Positions 51,001 to 62,600 of a stretch of 64,000 nucleotides of DNA are shown here, piece by piece. Both the position numbers and the translations under genes were made by a program. The notes beneath the pieces were generated by a model. The model was given only the letters and a program-made list of their open reading frames with translations. It did not search any database and had not been told where the DNA came from. How positions within the stretch are numbered: position 1 is the first letter of the stretch; each line of letters starts with the position of its first letter. The DNA is from Durusdinium trenchii (taxonomy: Eukaryota > Sar > Dinophyceae > Suessiales > Symbiodiniaceae), in the NCBI GenBank assembly GCA_963970005.1, contig CAXAMN010023684.1, forward strand, positions 489,924 to 553,923, in the 5' to 3' direction.

Positions 51001-52427
51001 AGTATCAGCCCAACAAACTCCAGAGCTTTGATCACCTTGCTATCTGCAGGCGCCAGGCTGATCCTATGGCCCGTCGTGAGGGGGCAGCCCGGAATGCGGG
51101 ATCCTCAAATGCGCATCTCCAGTTCCATACAAGCGATTACAAGTGCATTTAGGTGCATTTTTTGTGTCTTTCGCCGGTATACATTCTATACAGTGAGGGT
51201 GGATGGGTGGAGGGGGGTGGTGACTGAGCGCAAGATCGAGACAAAGCTCAATTTTTCCAGTGTGTGGAATTGGCGATGTAGTCCAATGGGTGGAAGTCAA
51301 CGCCCTCCAATAGAGTTCAAAAAGGGAGAGCAAAGGCGCTCCCTTTGCAAGCTTCAGCAAAACCAGCAACTCTGGAGCACCAAGCACCTGTTTGCAGGTG
51401 TTGGAGGCAGAGTCGAATGCCTTGACAGCACTTCAGCGTCTCCTGCAGGATCTTGCTGAGATATTTAATTCGGATCACTTGTTTGGCCAAAGGCAAAGGT
51501 TTTTCTCTTTCTCTGTGTTTTACAGTCCATGGACCTGAGGACCCGAACCAATTCATCAAGAGTTGCAAAGAGCCACCTGGAGCGTAACCAGCCGTGGTTT
51601 CATTTAGCAATCAGATCTAGTTGTGGCTTTGAGCACCGACTGCCATAGGCTTTCGGACTGCCAGAGTGCTGAACAACCAGGGCAGCTGCCACTCGGCTGT
51701 GATAATTGAAGGTGAACCAGACATAGACAAAAGACCATCATGGGTTCTTGTCATGCCAGTTATACAATTATATACAGTAATGCGCGCCAAAAGAGTCAGC
51801 CAAGCAGAACCTCCAGTAGGCCTGCCCTCTTTTTCATCTGATTGTAGGGGTACTGTGGGGTAGCAATTGTCAGTCGTGCAGTGGATTCATTGTTATCAAA
51901 TCTAGAGTTCCCGTCCCTTCTAACTCGCCTCGTTAGCAAGGTTTGTTTATTGGTCTTTGTTATGTGCTCCTTTGGCAAGCTAATTTAGAGTTTCAGTTTA
52001 AGGTGTTGGTCTTTGAATTGTACACGCAGCATTTCTCGACTATAGCACTGATAAACGTTTACTTTTCGAGTTGCAAATAGTAACGGTGATGTAAGGGCGG
52101 GAGATCTTGGCTGGTTGGCGATCCGCCCTTGGACTCACCGCTTTGCAAATTGTCACATCCTACATCATCCTACATTCTTCACTTATTGCTTCCTTTGGTA
52201 CTAATCAACAACATTCTTAAATTGCTGAAACTTCTACGTTAGGCGTGGCCAGCAAGAGGCAAGCTTTGAGGAGGTTGCCTTTGGCCAGTGCCACAATCCT
52301 TCCATTGGAGCGCCCAATGTAGCACTGTGAGTCACTTGAGTGAGGCTTGCCTGTAAACAGCATTGGGGATTTGGTCTCAACAAGCCGGGGTGTGTCTTGG
52401 CTCAACTGAGTATTTGCGAACCTAGCA
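51001..52427. other. No supported gene
   Basis: Open frames below 145 codons on both strands, none with recognisable features. Confidence 0.4.
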
Positions 52428-52510
52428 ACCAGTGCATTGCTACTAGTAACAAGTGCATCGCCACTAGAACAAGGAGGTTACTACTAGTAACAAGAAGCTA
52501 CTACCTTCCG
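52428..52510. repeat. CTAGTAACAAG modular repeat, about four units
   Basis: TGCTACTAGTAACAAGTGCA, TCGCCACTAGAACAAGGAGG and TTACTACTAGTAACAAGAAG. Unit about 20-21 bp with palindromic core ACTAGT. Confidence 0.85.
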
Positions 52511-53511
52511 CCTTTTTACTCGACCATTTGCAGTTGAGGTCCACATTATCCAACGCCTTGGCTGAGTTGTGGCTTGGTGCGAGGCTTTTCAACATGAGTG
52601 GACAAATGCTTGGCTCATCCAACACCCACATACTGTAGTCTCCCCATGCCTGACCGCCTGCCAATTGCTGATTGGTTATGTCACACCCACCAGTACGTCC
52701 CAAGAATTGATCGAAGGTCCCAATTTCTGTTGCTTAATTGGCTGGATGCTAGGTCAAGGTCATCCAGCTGAACTACAACGCTGCCGACAAGTTGCCCAGG
52801 GCTGTGTTGAGGTTGGGTTGCAGAAAGAGCGCTGGCAGATACCATGGGGACAGTTCGTGTTCAATTCTAGTAGCTAGGTCTCTGTGTTGCTCCACACCTT
52901 ACATACCTGAACTGTTTGCTCGATGAGTACGCCTCACACCTTTTTTGACATATTGTGGCATTGCGGCTACTGCTCATGTGCCATGTGAACATTGAATAGA
53001 ATGGCCAGAATGGCATCGACATCAGGTGGAGAAATGCTTGCTGCCTGAGCAGGGCCAGAGCAAGCGTGGCAGTATCCAAATTGTAGCCAAAATGCAGACC
53101 TCATGCACTTGAACATTTTTGCAGCAAATTACAAACTCTTAGTGACGCCCTCTAGAGCTTTGCATGCCACATGTCAAAAAGGTTTTGGACTACAACTACA
53201 CCCAGACTTACTTGATGGGATACTCGTTGACTACTTTCTTCCTGGATAGTCTTGATTCATGTCCATGAAGAGTTATTTTTGGCTCAGCTACACAGCTATA
53301 TTTGCGCAAACAGGTGATCTGGCAGCAGGCAGATTCTCAAAAAGCAGCATGCACAGCAACCTTCAACCATTTGGTAGATGAGCTGCATTTTAAAGACCAA
53401 GACCTGGAAGCTTGGTGAAACTGCATGCTTTGGGACGCGTGCTCCGTGCGCTGGCGGGAAGAGCAAGAAGGCAAGAGCAGTAGCCTGGGACGGTTTCCCC
53501 AGACGAATAGT
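52511..53511. other. No supported gene
   Basis: An open frame at 52569-52877 on + is uninterrupted but has no recognisable feature. Confidence 0.35.
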
Positions 53512-53600
53512 GTTACTAGTAGCTTCTTGTTACTACTAGTAAGGCACTTGTTATTAGAAGCGATGCACTTGTTACTAGTAGCTTCTTGTTACTAAGCGAA
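53512..53600. repeat. CTAGTAACAAG modular repeat, reverse orientation
   Basis: TTACTAGTAGCTTCTTGTTA, CTACTAGTAAGGCACTTGTT and GCGATGCACTTGTTACTAGT. Same words as at 52428 on the other strand. Confidence 0.85.
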
Positions 53601-53630
53601 AGTTGCAAAAGAACGTTGATGCTGTAGGCC

Positions 53631-54996
53631 ATGGCATCTCCTGATGCCCCTGAGCGGCGGGAGGCCACATCTGACCGAGCATTGAGCAGTCTGCCTGCGC
53701 CGGGGCCTTCTTTGTGTGTGAGAACACTTTTCCGACACTTTGAAACATATGCAGTGCACAAGGATAGAATTAATTCGGTCCTGCTAAAGCCTAAAGCCTT
53801 GCAACGATTGGTCAACTTGAGCCAAGGCGGTCAGAGCGAATGGTATCTGCACCAAGCGCCAAACGGATTCGAGTGCTTTGTGCTTAGACGTGCTTGGGCG
53901 CGCTTGGGCTTAGAATTATCTGCAGAATTCAATGCTTGGTCACGCCGCATGTAAAGGAGCCCTCCAAGCTGCACCAAGGTCTCCTCCGTGTGGCCTCAAG
54001 CCCGAGCTGGTCTTCAAAGAGTTGATTGTTGACCAGGTCTTTCGACCGCTTTTCACGACAAGAATCAGTGACAATGAGTGACATGTGCCAATGCGATCTA
54101 ATGTGTGATGCGCCAGTATATTGTTTCGGACACGTGAGGTGCAATGGAATCGCAATGACAACGACAAGTTCTCAGCCCATGCAGATACAAATCACAATCT
54201 TTTTGCGGCAACCTCAATTATTGTCGGCACTGAGTTTCCCGGGTCCTTTTGAATGCGGCGAGCGTGGTATATCCAGGTCAGTGACACCAACCGGATTGTT
54301 TGCTACGACCGTGACGGAAAGTACCAGCCTCTCCTTTCTGGTATCGAGGCGGGATCTGTCGCCCGCCTGTGTCGCAGGTTGCAGACTGGACTTATTGTTA
54401 TTTCCCTTTTTGCAAGTTCGTCAGCCCGGATTGTTTGCCTTCATTTCATTCCCAGTCTTCACATGGCAACAAAATCAGCTAATCTGCAGCCGAGTCATGT
54501 GAGCATGCCATTTGTTTGATCGTCGCAGCCTCACCACATCGTTCCGAACGGTACAGCAGACTTTGCCTGGCACTCAGGGACAAACACTGCCGAGAGTGCA
54601 CCTACAGACCAGCAACTTCTGTACCGGCACTTCAGGTGGTTCTTCTGCGAAAATCGGACAAGCAGAAGCTGAGCAAGGTACACCTCTTCGCTTCGAGTTC
54701 AGATCTGAATGCATCAGTTTGACAATTGTTTCGAGTGCCGTTCCCAACCGCATCGGCCAACATCGCAATTTCTCAAGTTGCAGATATCTTGTGTCATTGC
54801 ATGTCATTTCGTGATTCATCTGCAGGTAGATGCAAAAGGGCATGTAGCCACCATTCTGGAGGTGGGAGTGAAGATAGAAGAAACAGTTACATTGGATTCC
54901 TTCTCAGCAATTTCCTGGCAGTCATCAGCTCCACTCTACGGACCCGACATTTGCCCGAATGGCTGCAATCTCGGACCAGAGAAACTGTTGGAATGA
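53631..54996 (+). CDS. Possible multi-exon gene, unknown protein
   Basis: Candidate exons: ATG 53631-53954 (MASPDAPERREATSDRALSS, then LFRHFETYAVHKDRINSVLL, WYLHQAPNGFECFVLRRAWA); about 54253-54375 (WYIQVSDTNRIVCYDRDGKY); about 54530-54679, followed by GTACAC (SPHRSERYSRLCLALRDKHC); and about 54832-54996 after CTGCAG (VDAKGHVATILEVGVKIEET ... LGPEKLLE). Composition and short conserved-looking stretches favour coding, but junction phases were not proven and no family was recognised. Confidence 0.35.
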
Positions 54997-54998
54997 AA

Positions 54999-55200
54999 GT
55001 GAGAGAGAGAGAGAGAGAGACGAAAGAGCGATTTGCAGGCACTAGTAACTATATAGAAGCTACTAGTAACAAGGTGCATCGCTACTCGTAGCTAGAAGCT
55101 ACTAGTAACAAGGTGCCTTACTACTAGTAACAAGAAGCTACTGGTGAGCACTTTCAATTAGTTTCCTGACTTCAGAAAGAGAGAGAGAGAGAGAGAGTGT
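54999..55200. repeat. (GA)n tracts flanking a CTAGTAACAAG repeat array
   Basis: GAGAGA runs at 54999-55020 and 55178-55198 enclose a modular array (about 55037-55145) with ACTAGTAACAAGGTGCATCG, GAAGCTACTAGTAACAAGGT and CCTTACTACTAGTAACAAG. Confidence 0.85.
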
Positions 55201-56084
55201 GGAGAAAGGTCATTAGAATGAAAGTTTGTGTGCGTGGCTGAAGACAGATAAGACGGACACAGTTCCAGTTTCACAGCTCGCCTGAGGCGATGTAGTCCAC
55301 CACCCATCTCAAAGCCGCCTTGAAAGACGCAGGAACGTGGGGGTGAAAGGGCATACGAATAAAGGAGCAACCTATTCAAATGATTTGTAAGTTGTGTCAA
55401 GATGCTGCAGATGCACCTCCTTTTGTGCTGCTGCTTCTGTACTGTTCAAAACTTGCTAGAATTGACATTGTTATTCGTGCATATTCATGTGCATATTCAT
55501 GCGCCATGTGCTTCCACCAACAGCACTCTACCCAGCAAGGAAGACCTAGGTGGGAAGTTGCTTGTGACACTAGATTTGGCAGTGTCCAGTAGTATATTAC
55601 CTTTTGCATGCAATTGTTCAAACGAATCCAGCTGATACCACCAAAGGGCAGTCTTCCAAATGAGATTCCATCTACAATATAGGCATTGAAGTTGATGTTC
55701 TGCGTGGTAGGGGGTTCATTCGGGTGAGTTGCTCAGAAAACGAAGTTCTTCGTGATATCCAGTCTGCTGGGACAGGGGAGGATGACACTGATCATGTGAG
55801 AACGTTTGCTTGTTGGTGGTTGTGTGCCACTTGGAGCATGATCCCAATGCGTAACACCTTTGAGACATGTTCGCAACCATAGATAACAAAGGACTCATAT
55901 GACAGGAGAGACATATGTGTACACATATAATATTTATAGATTTATAAAGGAACCTAGACCTAGGCCCTATTTAGTTACTTTTTCACTTTTCCTTTTCTAT
56001 TTTCAACTGACCTAGGTGAAACACATAATTCCATGTGACTCACTGACACCAATACTTGGTGATCCAGGTCGTACCTGGAATGTT
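55201..56084. other. No supported gene
   Basis: Short open frames only; nothing with splice or domain support on either strand. Confidence 0.4.
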
Positions 56085-56215
56085 TCTACTAGCGACCTCC
56101 AACCTAGTAGCTTCTTGTTACTAGTAGTAATGCCAGGTGCAACTACTAGCTTCTTGCTCCTAGTAGCGATGCCCTTTGTTCCTAGTAGAATCTTGTTCCT
56201 ATTAAACCTCGATGC
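56085..56215. repeat. Mixed modular repeat combining GCGACCTCCAACCTAGTAG and CTTCTTGTTACTAGTAG
   Basis: Here the two unit types seen separately elsewhere sit side by side: CTAGCGACCTCCAACCTAGT, then AGCTTCTTGTTACTAGTAGT, then CCTAGTAGCGATGCC. This joins the TAGGTTGGAGG and CTAGTAACAAG families into one. Confidence 0.8.
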
Positions 56216-56705
56216 TTTGAAATCCCTTGGCCATAGGCTGCGTGCTTTTTTTTGTTGTGTGTGTGTTTGTATACACGCCGGTGTGTGCGTTCGTGCGTAT
56301 GGGTGTGTGGGAGCTACACAGTAGGTAGTAGCTCTTTTGATGTAAGAGCACCATTGCCACAGGTGGAGACCTGAATATTTAGTTTTGTTCGTCCCATAAA
56401 TAGCTGTAATAATCCTGGCAAGGAACACCTCTAGCAGAGAATAGTCTGAGCATTCAAGTTTGATCAGAAATCTAGAGGACATCTCACAGACCAAGGGGTT
56501 GGGCTCTACAACCGGGTCAGCAATATATTGTTCGCATATGTTCACATATACCAATGCCATTGTCTACTTTTCTATACTATATAGGAGTTAATATACGTTA
56601 ATTATTGACAGTTATATAATATGAGTTAATCGGTGATCTGACTGTGGCAGGGATTCGTGCACACATCTAGGACTCACTGATCACATTTGCTTGCACGAGC
56701 GCTTT

Positions 56706-56741
56706 CACCACCACCACCACCACCACCACCACCACCACCAA
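56706..56741. repeat. (CAC)n microsatellite
   Basis: CACCACCAC run at the start of an open frame (56687-56899) that continues RFGRGFLPSPNNELVASIEG. The flanking sequence may be an exon, but this is weak. Confidence 0.95.
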
Positions 56742-56949
56742 GATTCGGCCGTGGATTCCTTCCCAGTCCCAACAACGAGCTTGTGGCGAGCATCGAAGGC
56801 GGTAGAGGGAAGGTGCCACTTTCAGCAATGCTTCATGTCATGGACACGAGAGTTGCGGCAAGCTGCGCACAGTTTCAGCTGGCATTGAGCGAGTCCTGAT
56901 CGAGCAGAGCAGCGTTGTGTTGAATTTTTTCTTACACATCTGCCTGCAG

Positions 56950-58310
56950 GTAATCTCCTTTGAGGTTCGCCCTCCACTGACTCCACTGACCATCAAAGCC
57001 TGGTTTTTGTTATCAGCATTCATCAGCTATTGAATTTGTTAGTGTTTGATAGTTCTTGTGTTTTCTTCCAAAGAGAGAACTTCGCCTGCTCCCCACACTA
57101 ACATTGCGTGAATTTGCGTTCCGGCTCAAGCTAAATCCGACCCACACACCCGCTCCAAGTGAGTCCGCTGCGGACATGGCGGACAAGGTGAGCTTGAAAG
57201 TCTTTTGTTGAGTTGAAGTCAAAAGGTAGCAGGCTCAACTGCTTAAAAAGCCTCAACACGCAAGCGGCTAAGGTTTTGTGTGACGTGTAACTCTTTCAAT
57301 CTCTGACCCAAGGTCCTTTGAATCTATCTTTGTACCTTTGTAGATTTCAGAGGCTCCCATGTTTCCATCATGAGTCATTGAATCATGTGGAGGCTGAAGA
57401 CCCGATGGAGGTGGATGAAGAGATGGAGGCTGTTTGATCTTTTGGTGTCCTTTCTGTCTCCCATCTCCTCAACAGGGGGGAATTATTTGATGGCTGTGAC
57501 AGCAGTGATGTTTGCTGGATGCTGTGTTCGTGCCAGCTCTTTGCAGTATGGCTTGAATAGATTGCCAGGCAACTGAGTCTGCAAGAAAGGTCTTTGAGGA
57601 CCTTCTGGACAAGGCAAGACCTTCTGGTGGATGCAAGCTGAAAGCAGTTCCAGAGTACGCCGTTGGGGTGCAATGGCGTCATTCAAACTGTTTCAATCCC
57701 CTTGTGCTAGAATGGCTCCCATACATGAAGCGGCAGCCATTCAAGATGTAAGGCACAAAGCCTTGAGGTGAAGGATGTGTCAAAGGCCAAAGAGGCTCGA
57801 CGGGACAACATATTGGAGCTCGAAGCAGTACTATGAGGCAGTCGAAACAAGATGACAGTTGTGACAGTGACAGGCCTACAAAGAAATAATCTTCAAGCAG
57901 GATGTCGAGGAGCTGAGAGTCAGCGACCGAAGATGATACTGTACCTTTCCCTGCTTTCTTCCAGTACTGGCGATAAACGCACAAAAGTGTCTCGCAGTTT
58001 CTTGGCCTTGGCTCGTTGTTGCTCAATAGGACCAATGTAGACAGGTGAAAGGCTGATGATGCAAGAAGTGAACACACCAGGACCCAAACGCAAAGTATAG
58101 AGAAAAAGCCATCTATGTGCTGGCCTCGGTCGCCTCTGTCTGTGCTGGGCATTTGAGGATGCAATCGAGATTGAATTTGGAGATCTGGATATTTTGGATT
58201 CCCAGCCATTCCAAGGCCTTGGGAGACCTCCTTGTGGCTAAGAAACTGCCGCAGGACATCTCTTCTCTCAGCAAGGAGCATCCACACGCGGTGAAGGTTT
58301 GGAAAAGAAC
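56950..58310 (+). CDS. Gene made of very short exons, unknown protein
   Basis: Candidate exons with splice context: about 56950-57033 after CTGCAG (VISFEVRPPLTPLTIKAWFL); 57074-57187, exactly 38 codons, before GTGAGC (RELRLLPTLTLREFAFRLKL ... SAADMADK); 57345-57436 (QRLPCFHHESLNHVEAEDPM, EVDEEMEAV); 57476-57560 after CAACAG (GELFDGCDSSDVCWMLCSC); 57569-57751 (ATESARKVFEDLLDKARPSG, then CKLKAVPEYAVGVQWRHSNC, WLPYMKRQPFKM); and about 58200-58310 (SKALGDLLVAKKLPQDISSL). Each ends with a stop if unspliced, so junctions need transcript data. No family recognised. The 202-codon open frame on - at 57679-58287 is probably a shadow. Confidence 0.4.
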
Positions 58311-58384
58311 AAGCAGTTTGTTATTTGCACAATTCTTGCTCCTTGGAAATTGCTTACTTAAAAGAACCCTCAACCATGTCTTCC

Positions 58385-58385
58385 G

Positions 58386-58416
<31 letters not shown>

Positions 58417-58422
58417 CTACTG
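58385..58422. repeat. (TA)n microsatellite
   Basis: ATATATATATACATATATA run. Confidence 0.95.
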
Positions 58423-59884
58423 TCTAATGACTTAGGCCAACGTGATGCAAGTGACATACCAATCTGGCTACCCCCAGGGCTAAGTCATGTGCCCTGACAT
58501 ATCGAGCAAAAAACATGTCTGGGTTGGGAAACCTGGTGTCATAGGACCTGTGGACACCTCCCGGACAAAAAAAATAAAAAAAACAGCTAAATAATGCTAG
58601 ATACCACTGCCTGGCACCCTGGTGACACAGTGGTGACATAGGGTGCGACTATGTGTTTTTGTGGGCGCTGCTTCCTTGAATACCTCATACATATTTCTAT
58701 GAATATCATGGTTGTGGCCTGATGACATAGGCCTTAAGAGGAAATGCCAATGTTGGATCAATCCTGATGACATAGGCTTTTGGACTTGGCGTGTATGTCC
58801 GACAAGTCCTAAGTTACTAGTCAGTAGTATATATGATCAGGACCTTCGGCCGCTCTTTGCAGAATTGCCAAAGGCGCAGTGAATCTGACCTTGGTCGCTA
58901 CGTAGCTTGCGTGTGACTGTTGATTGGGATTGATTCGATTGCTGGTTTTGCTCTCATTTTGGGGCAAAGTTGATGATTGCAGGGCCAAGGACAGGTAGAA
59001 TTGCTGTGTAATTATATAGTTGAAATAGTAGTGGTGCAGGTCAGGCAGGAGACCCATATGATGCAGTGATGGCGCTGTGGGAGGAAGGTTTGCCTTATCT
59101 CCCTAGCACGTTTGGCTTTGAGGTGCTGACTGAATGTTGCCGCACCTACTACTAAGTGCTCCTCTTCAGAGAGCCCTCATTCCCTGGAACAATGCAGCAA
59201 AATCCGAACAACTGCGTCTAGTTTTTTGGAATAGAAAGGACTCCGGACCATACAAGAAGGCAACATGAGCCCTCGTTAGAACAAGACACTGAGATGCTTG
59301 CATTCTGAATCAACCCTCTGCAAAAGAGCATGCTTGATGTCCATTAGCTTTTTCCTGCATGTTTCTCTGCGCGTGAGATTTTGCCCTAAGTCAGAGTATT
59401 TTGTCACTCGTAAAGCATTTCTGTTCATCATACCCTTGCGTCTACCAAACAAGATACCTTTTTCTCATGACATCTACCTTTGCGACAAACCTGCTTGTGC
59501 TTGACAGTGCGTGAGCGTGCCCCTCACAGTGCGTGAGCGTGGCCTATCCCCTAATTCTGGCATAATCTTTATCTCACGCCCTTGCCATTCCACGCAGGGC
59601 CACATCTTAGCTTCAATGAGACAGTCTTCTTGGGAGAACAGTGCTTAAGCATTCATTCTACCCACATGCACCCTCTGTGTGAAGTGTATCTCACCATCTC
59701 TCGTTTTATGCACTTTCTGTCCAGCATTTCACCAAAGGCAAAGAAGAAGTAAATACAAAAAACAATTGATGTTTTGAAGATACCACGTTCAGAAAGGTTC
59801 AACAAAACGGCAATTGCTAGACAAGCCTTTAGATTTGCTTCATCGAACCCAACAAGCAGAACACATCTATTCCTCTGTATACCT
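58423..59884. other. No supported gene
   Basis: Contains repeated words around TGATGACATAGG (58716, 58765) and GTGGTGACATAGGG (58630), hinting at a degenerate short repeat. No exon seen. Confidence 0.4.
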
Positions 59885-59960
59885 TGTTGCTAGTAGTAAC
59901 AAGTGCCTCGCTAGTAGTAACAGGTGCCTTACTAGTAGTAACAAGAAGCTATTAGTAGAC
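59885..59960. repeat. CTAGTAGTAACAAG modular repeat
   Basis: TTGCTAGTAGTAACAAGTGC, CTCGCTAGTAGTAACAGGTG, CCTTACTAGTAGTAACAAG and AAGCTATTAGTAG. Related single units occur near 60135 (GGCCTCCAACCTACTAGC). Confidence 0.85.
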
Positions 59961-61003
59961 CCCAAAAAGGAAGACAAGAAACCGCAAGAAACACAGCCAG
60001 ACGGACACAGCCGTCTCATGGCGCCACGGTCACGCTGGACTCTATGTCGGGCATTCCGAGAGCCTTGCCGCGGATTTTACGGCTATGCCCACTCCTTCAC
60101 AGAAGTTCCTAGCTCAAGGGAAAGAAAATGCACTGGCCTCCAACCTACTAGCAATGGCCCACAGAAGTTCCTAGCTCAAACCCCATCAGCGACCGGCCAA
60201 GTAGAATGCACCTTCGTTCGGTCACTATCCTCCCACACTTCAGTTGCCTCAACTGCATGCCACGGCGGCTCAGCACACCGGCCAACCGCAGCCAAGTGCT
60301 CTCCAACCGCAACAGCTCCATCATCCGCGAGCCAAATGGCTTGGTCAGATGGGCCTTGCGGCCAAATCAAACCAGCAGACACTCATCTACTGGTTGAAAG
60401 AGGGGGCAACAAAAAGGTTGAGGGAACCCTGACACAAAAGACAGGGCACCATGAGATGAAGCTGATGAGCTGCATGATGAGTCCGCTTCACCTCCAGCTT
60501 GGCTTCCCAGCATCCTGGATGAGCTGCACACATACGCACATGTTGCCGCAGAAGGTCAGGAGCAGGGTGACCTCACATGCCATACATTGCGCCGGGATTC
60601 CCATTCATTGGCTAAAAATTGACGAAGACCTTGTCTAAGAGTCTAAGACTAAAACACATTAAGAAACTCATCTCGCAGGAGCAACGGATGGCTCAGGCAT
60701 ATTATATCGATAAAGATCGAAAAAGCTGATCAGTACGTATCAGCCAAAGTGTCTTGATGGGGCTGTTCATGAAGTGCACAATGGAGAGTCGCCTCAACAT
60801 TGTCATGCATAGCCACCCACCTGTCCAGTCGGGGTGGTGCATCATACCTGAGCAAGGGGCACCGACGATGCCACATGCTGCCCAAAAGCTTCAGGGTCGA
60901 AGTGAAACATGTTTGGAACGTGTGTTTGTATTGGTTTGTCGTGCTCACTCCCTTGGTTCCTTTTCACTTTAGCGGTAGCCTAAAGCTACTGCGGGATTGC
61001 ACA

Positions 61004-62600
61004 TCAAAATGTTTCCGCAATGAGTTGCACATCCTCGAAAGAGATCAGATTATGTAAGACGTCAAGCGGCTGCGGATCTATTGCCCAACACAGGTTGAAG
61101 CACACAGGCTGACCCACAATGTGAACGGTTCTTAATCCAAATGCAAGCTTCCACATTGCCTCAGCATACACTTGTGATGTTTCTAATTCTGAAAGTTGCA
61201 TTTTTTGCATTTCAACATTCAACACCCCAAACACCTGACTGAGCCCTCCAAGTACCTTTCCAATTCCTCATTCTCACGTAGCCACGCCCATTTGATTCTA
61301 GAATGCCGCGCTATATGCCGCATTGAACATTTCTTTTGAGTGAACAATCCCTATAGTTAAGTTTCCCTAAAATCTAGGGACCAAATGAATAGCGTGAGCT
61401 ACTACCCTGCGTCCAGTTACTAGTAGCGTCCACTTGTAACTATAGCTACCTCATCCCTACTAACTAGCTACCTACCGTTACCTACCTACCTCACCTCTAG
61501 CGGCCGAGATCTGCGGAGGCGAAAACAGCAAAGATTGTTAGACACTTCATCGATCTGCTGGCCAAGACGGAGGGTTCCCAGGCAGTCTCATACCTCATGG
61601 CGTGTGGAGACAATTCATAGATTTCCTCCAGTGTGAGGCTTTGCAGATAGAAATGTGCAAGGACTGCATCGAATGGTGCAAAGGCTGGGTACAAGTGTGA
61701 CTTTCTTCAGAATGGATTGTAGAAGGTTGCCGTCCTGACAGCTGCTGGGGACACCACCTTCAATACTGAGTGAGACGACAAGATCTATGCATTTTGCTCC
61801 AGGTGAGAAGCGCACTTTCCTGCTGCCTGCTCAGCCTGCTCAGTGCAAATTGAGATTCGCTGGAAGGACTCAACTATCACCGACAGGTCCACATGTTCCA
61901 CAGTGTTTCCACGCTAGGCGCCACAGAGTTGAGACCAAATTAGCTGGGCTGTACTTGCCCGACTCCCAGAGACTCCCAGAGACTCCCAGAGACTTCCAGA
62001 GACTTCCAGCCAGTTGGAACCGACTTTGCACCTTTTGCACCCTTTTGCCAGAAAGGCTGACCAGAAGGTTCAGTTTCCTCCTGCCAAACTGAACCCCATA
62101 CCTGAGGGTTGAGCTCAAGTACCAAGATGCATTGGAGCTGCTCACGAACCGCCGTCATGGATTGACATGCTACTGCAACTGCTACAAGAGTTGAGCTGAC
62201 AACTGACAACCCATGGCTTGCATAGAGTTGAGGCTCAGATGTTCCGGAGAGAAGTTTTCCATAATTTCTGGTTCAAATATATAATCCTGCCAGCATTTCA
62301 GAACATGGCCATCGGCCATCCGTTACGACACATTCTGAACATGCCACACATTTCTGGTGGCAGGAAGTTACTGTCTGAAGTCAAGAAACTGGATGACAAG
62401 TTGCTCCTTGTTGAGTGGCACTGCCTCGCTTGAGAGCTGCAGCACGAAAGTTTCCAAGCCAACACGCTTTGAGCTGTTTCTTGTGCATATTTGTGGCAGA
62501 CATACAAAACAACTATAAACAACTGCTTTGAGGTCGCAGCAATGTGATGTAGACCTATGCTCGTGTCCTTTTGATCAATCTCTGTGAGGATACACAACAT
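61004..62600 (-). CDS. Multi-exon gene on the minus strand, unknown protein
   Basis: Exons, in transcription order: about 62600-62430 (TEIDQKDTSIGLHHIAATSK, QLFIVVLYVCHKYAQETAQS); about 62200-62102 before GTATGG (SSTLVAVAVACQSMTAVREQ, LQCILVLELNPQ); about 61810-61700 (AKCIDLVVSLSIEGGVPSSC, QDGNLLQSILKK); 61684-61594 between CCCAG and GTATGAG (AFAPFDAVLAHFYLQSLTLE, EIYELSPHAMR); and 61234-61004 after GTCAG (VEMQKMQLSELETSQVYAEA, CWAIDPQPLDVLHNLISFED, stop TGA). The GT/AG signals and helix-rich exons support a real gene or recent remnant. No domain recognised. Its 5' side faces the + gene at 62.6 kb. Confidence 0.45.
61355..61500. repeat. Dispersed repeat family R1, copy c, in a minus-strand intron
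   Basis: AGTTTCCCTAAAATCTAGGG, ACCAAATGAATAGCGTGAGC and CCTGCGTCCAGTTACTAGTA. Same orientation as copies a and b (36808, 37887). It lies between the last two exons of the minus-strand gene. Confidence 0.7.
61961..62013. repeat. Tandem GACTCCCAGA repeat
   Basis: About five near-identical 10-11 bp units (CCCAGAGACTCCCAGAGACT, then TTCCAGAGACTTCCAG), in an intron of the minus-strand gene. Confidence 0.9.

Noticed and set aside
57679..58287. 202-codon open frame on the minus strand
   Set aside because: Overlaps + strand exons with splice context; its own product has no recognisable feature.
59814..60638. 274-codon open frame on +
   Set aside because: Starts inside the CTAGTAACAAG repeat, has no domain, and a comparable frame exists on the other strand; not enough to call a gene.
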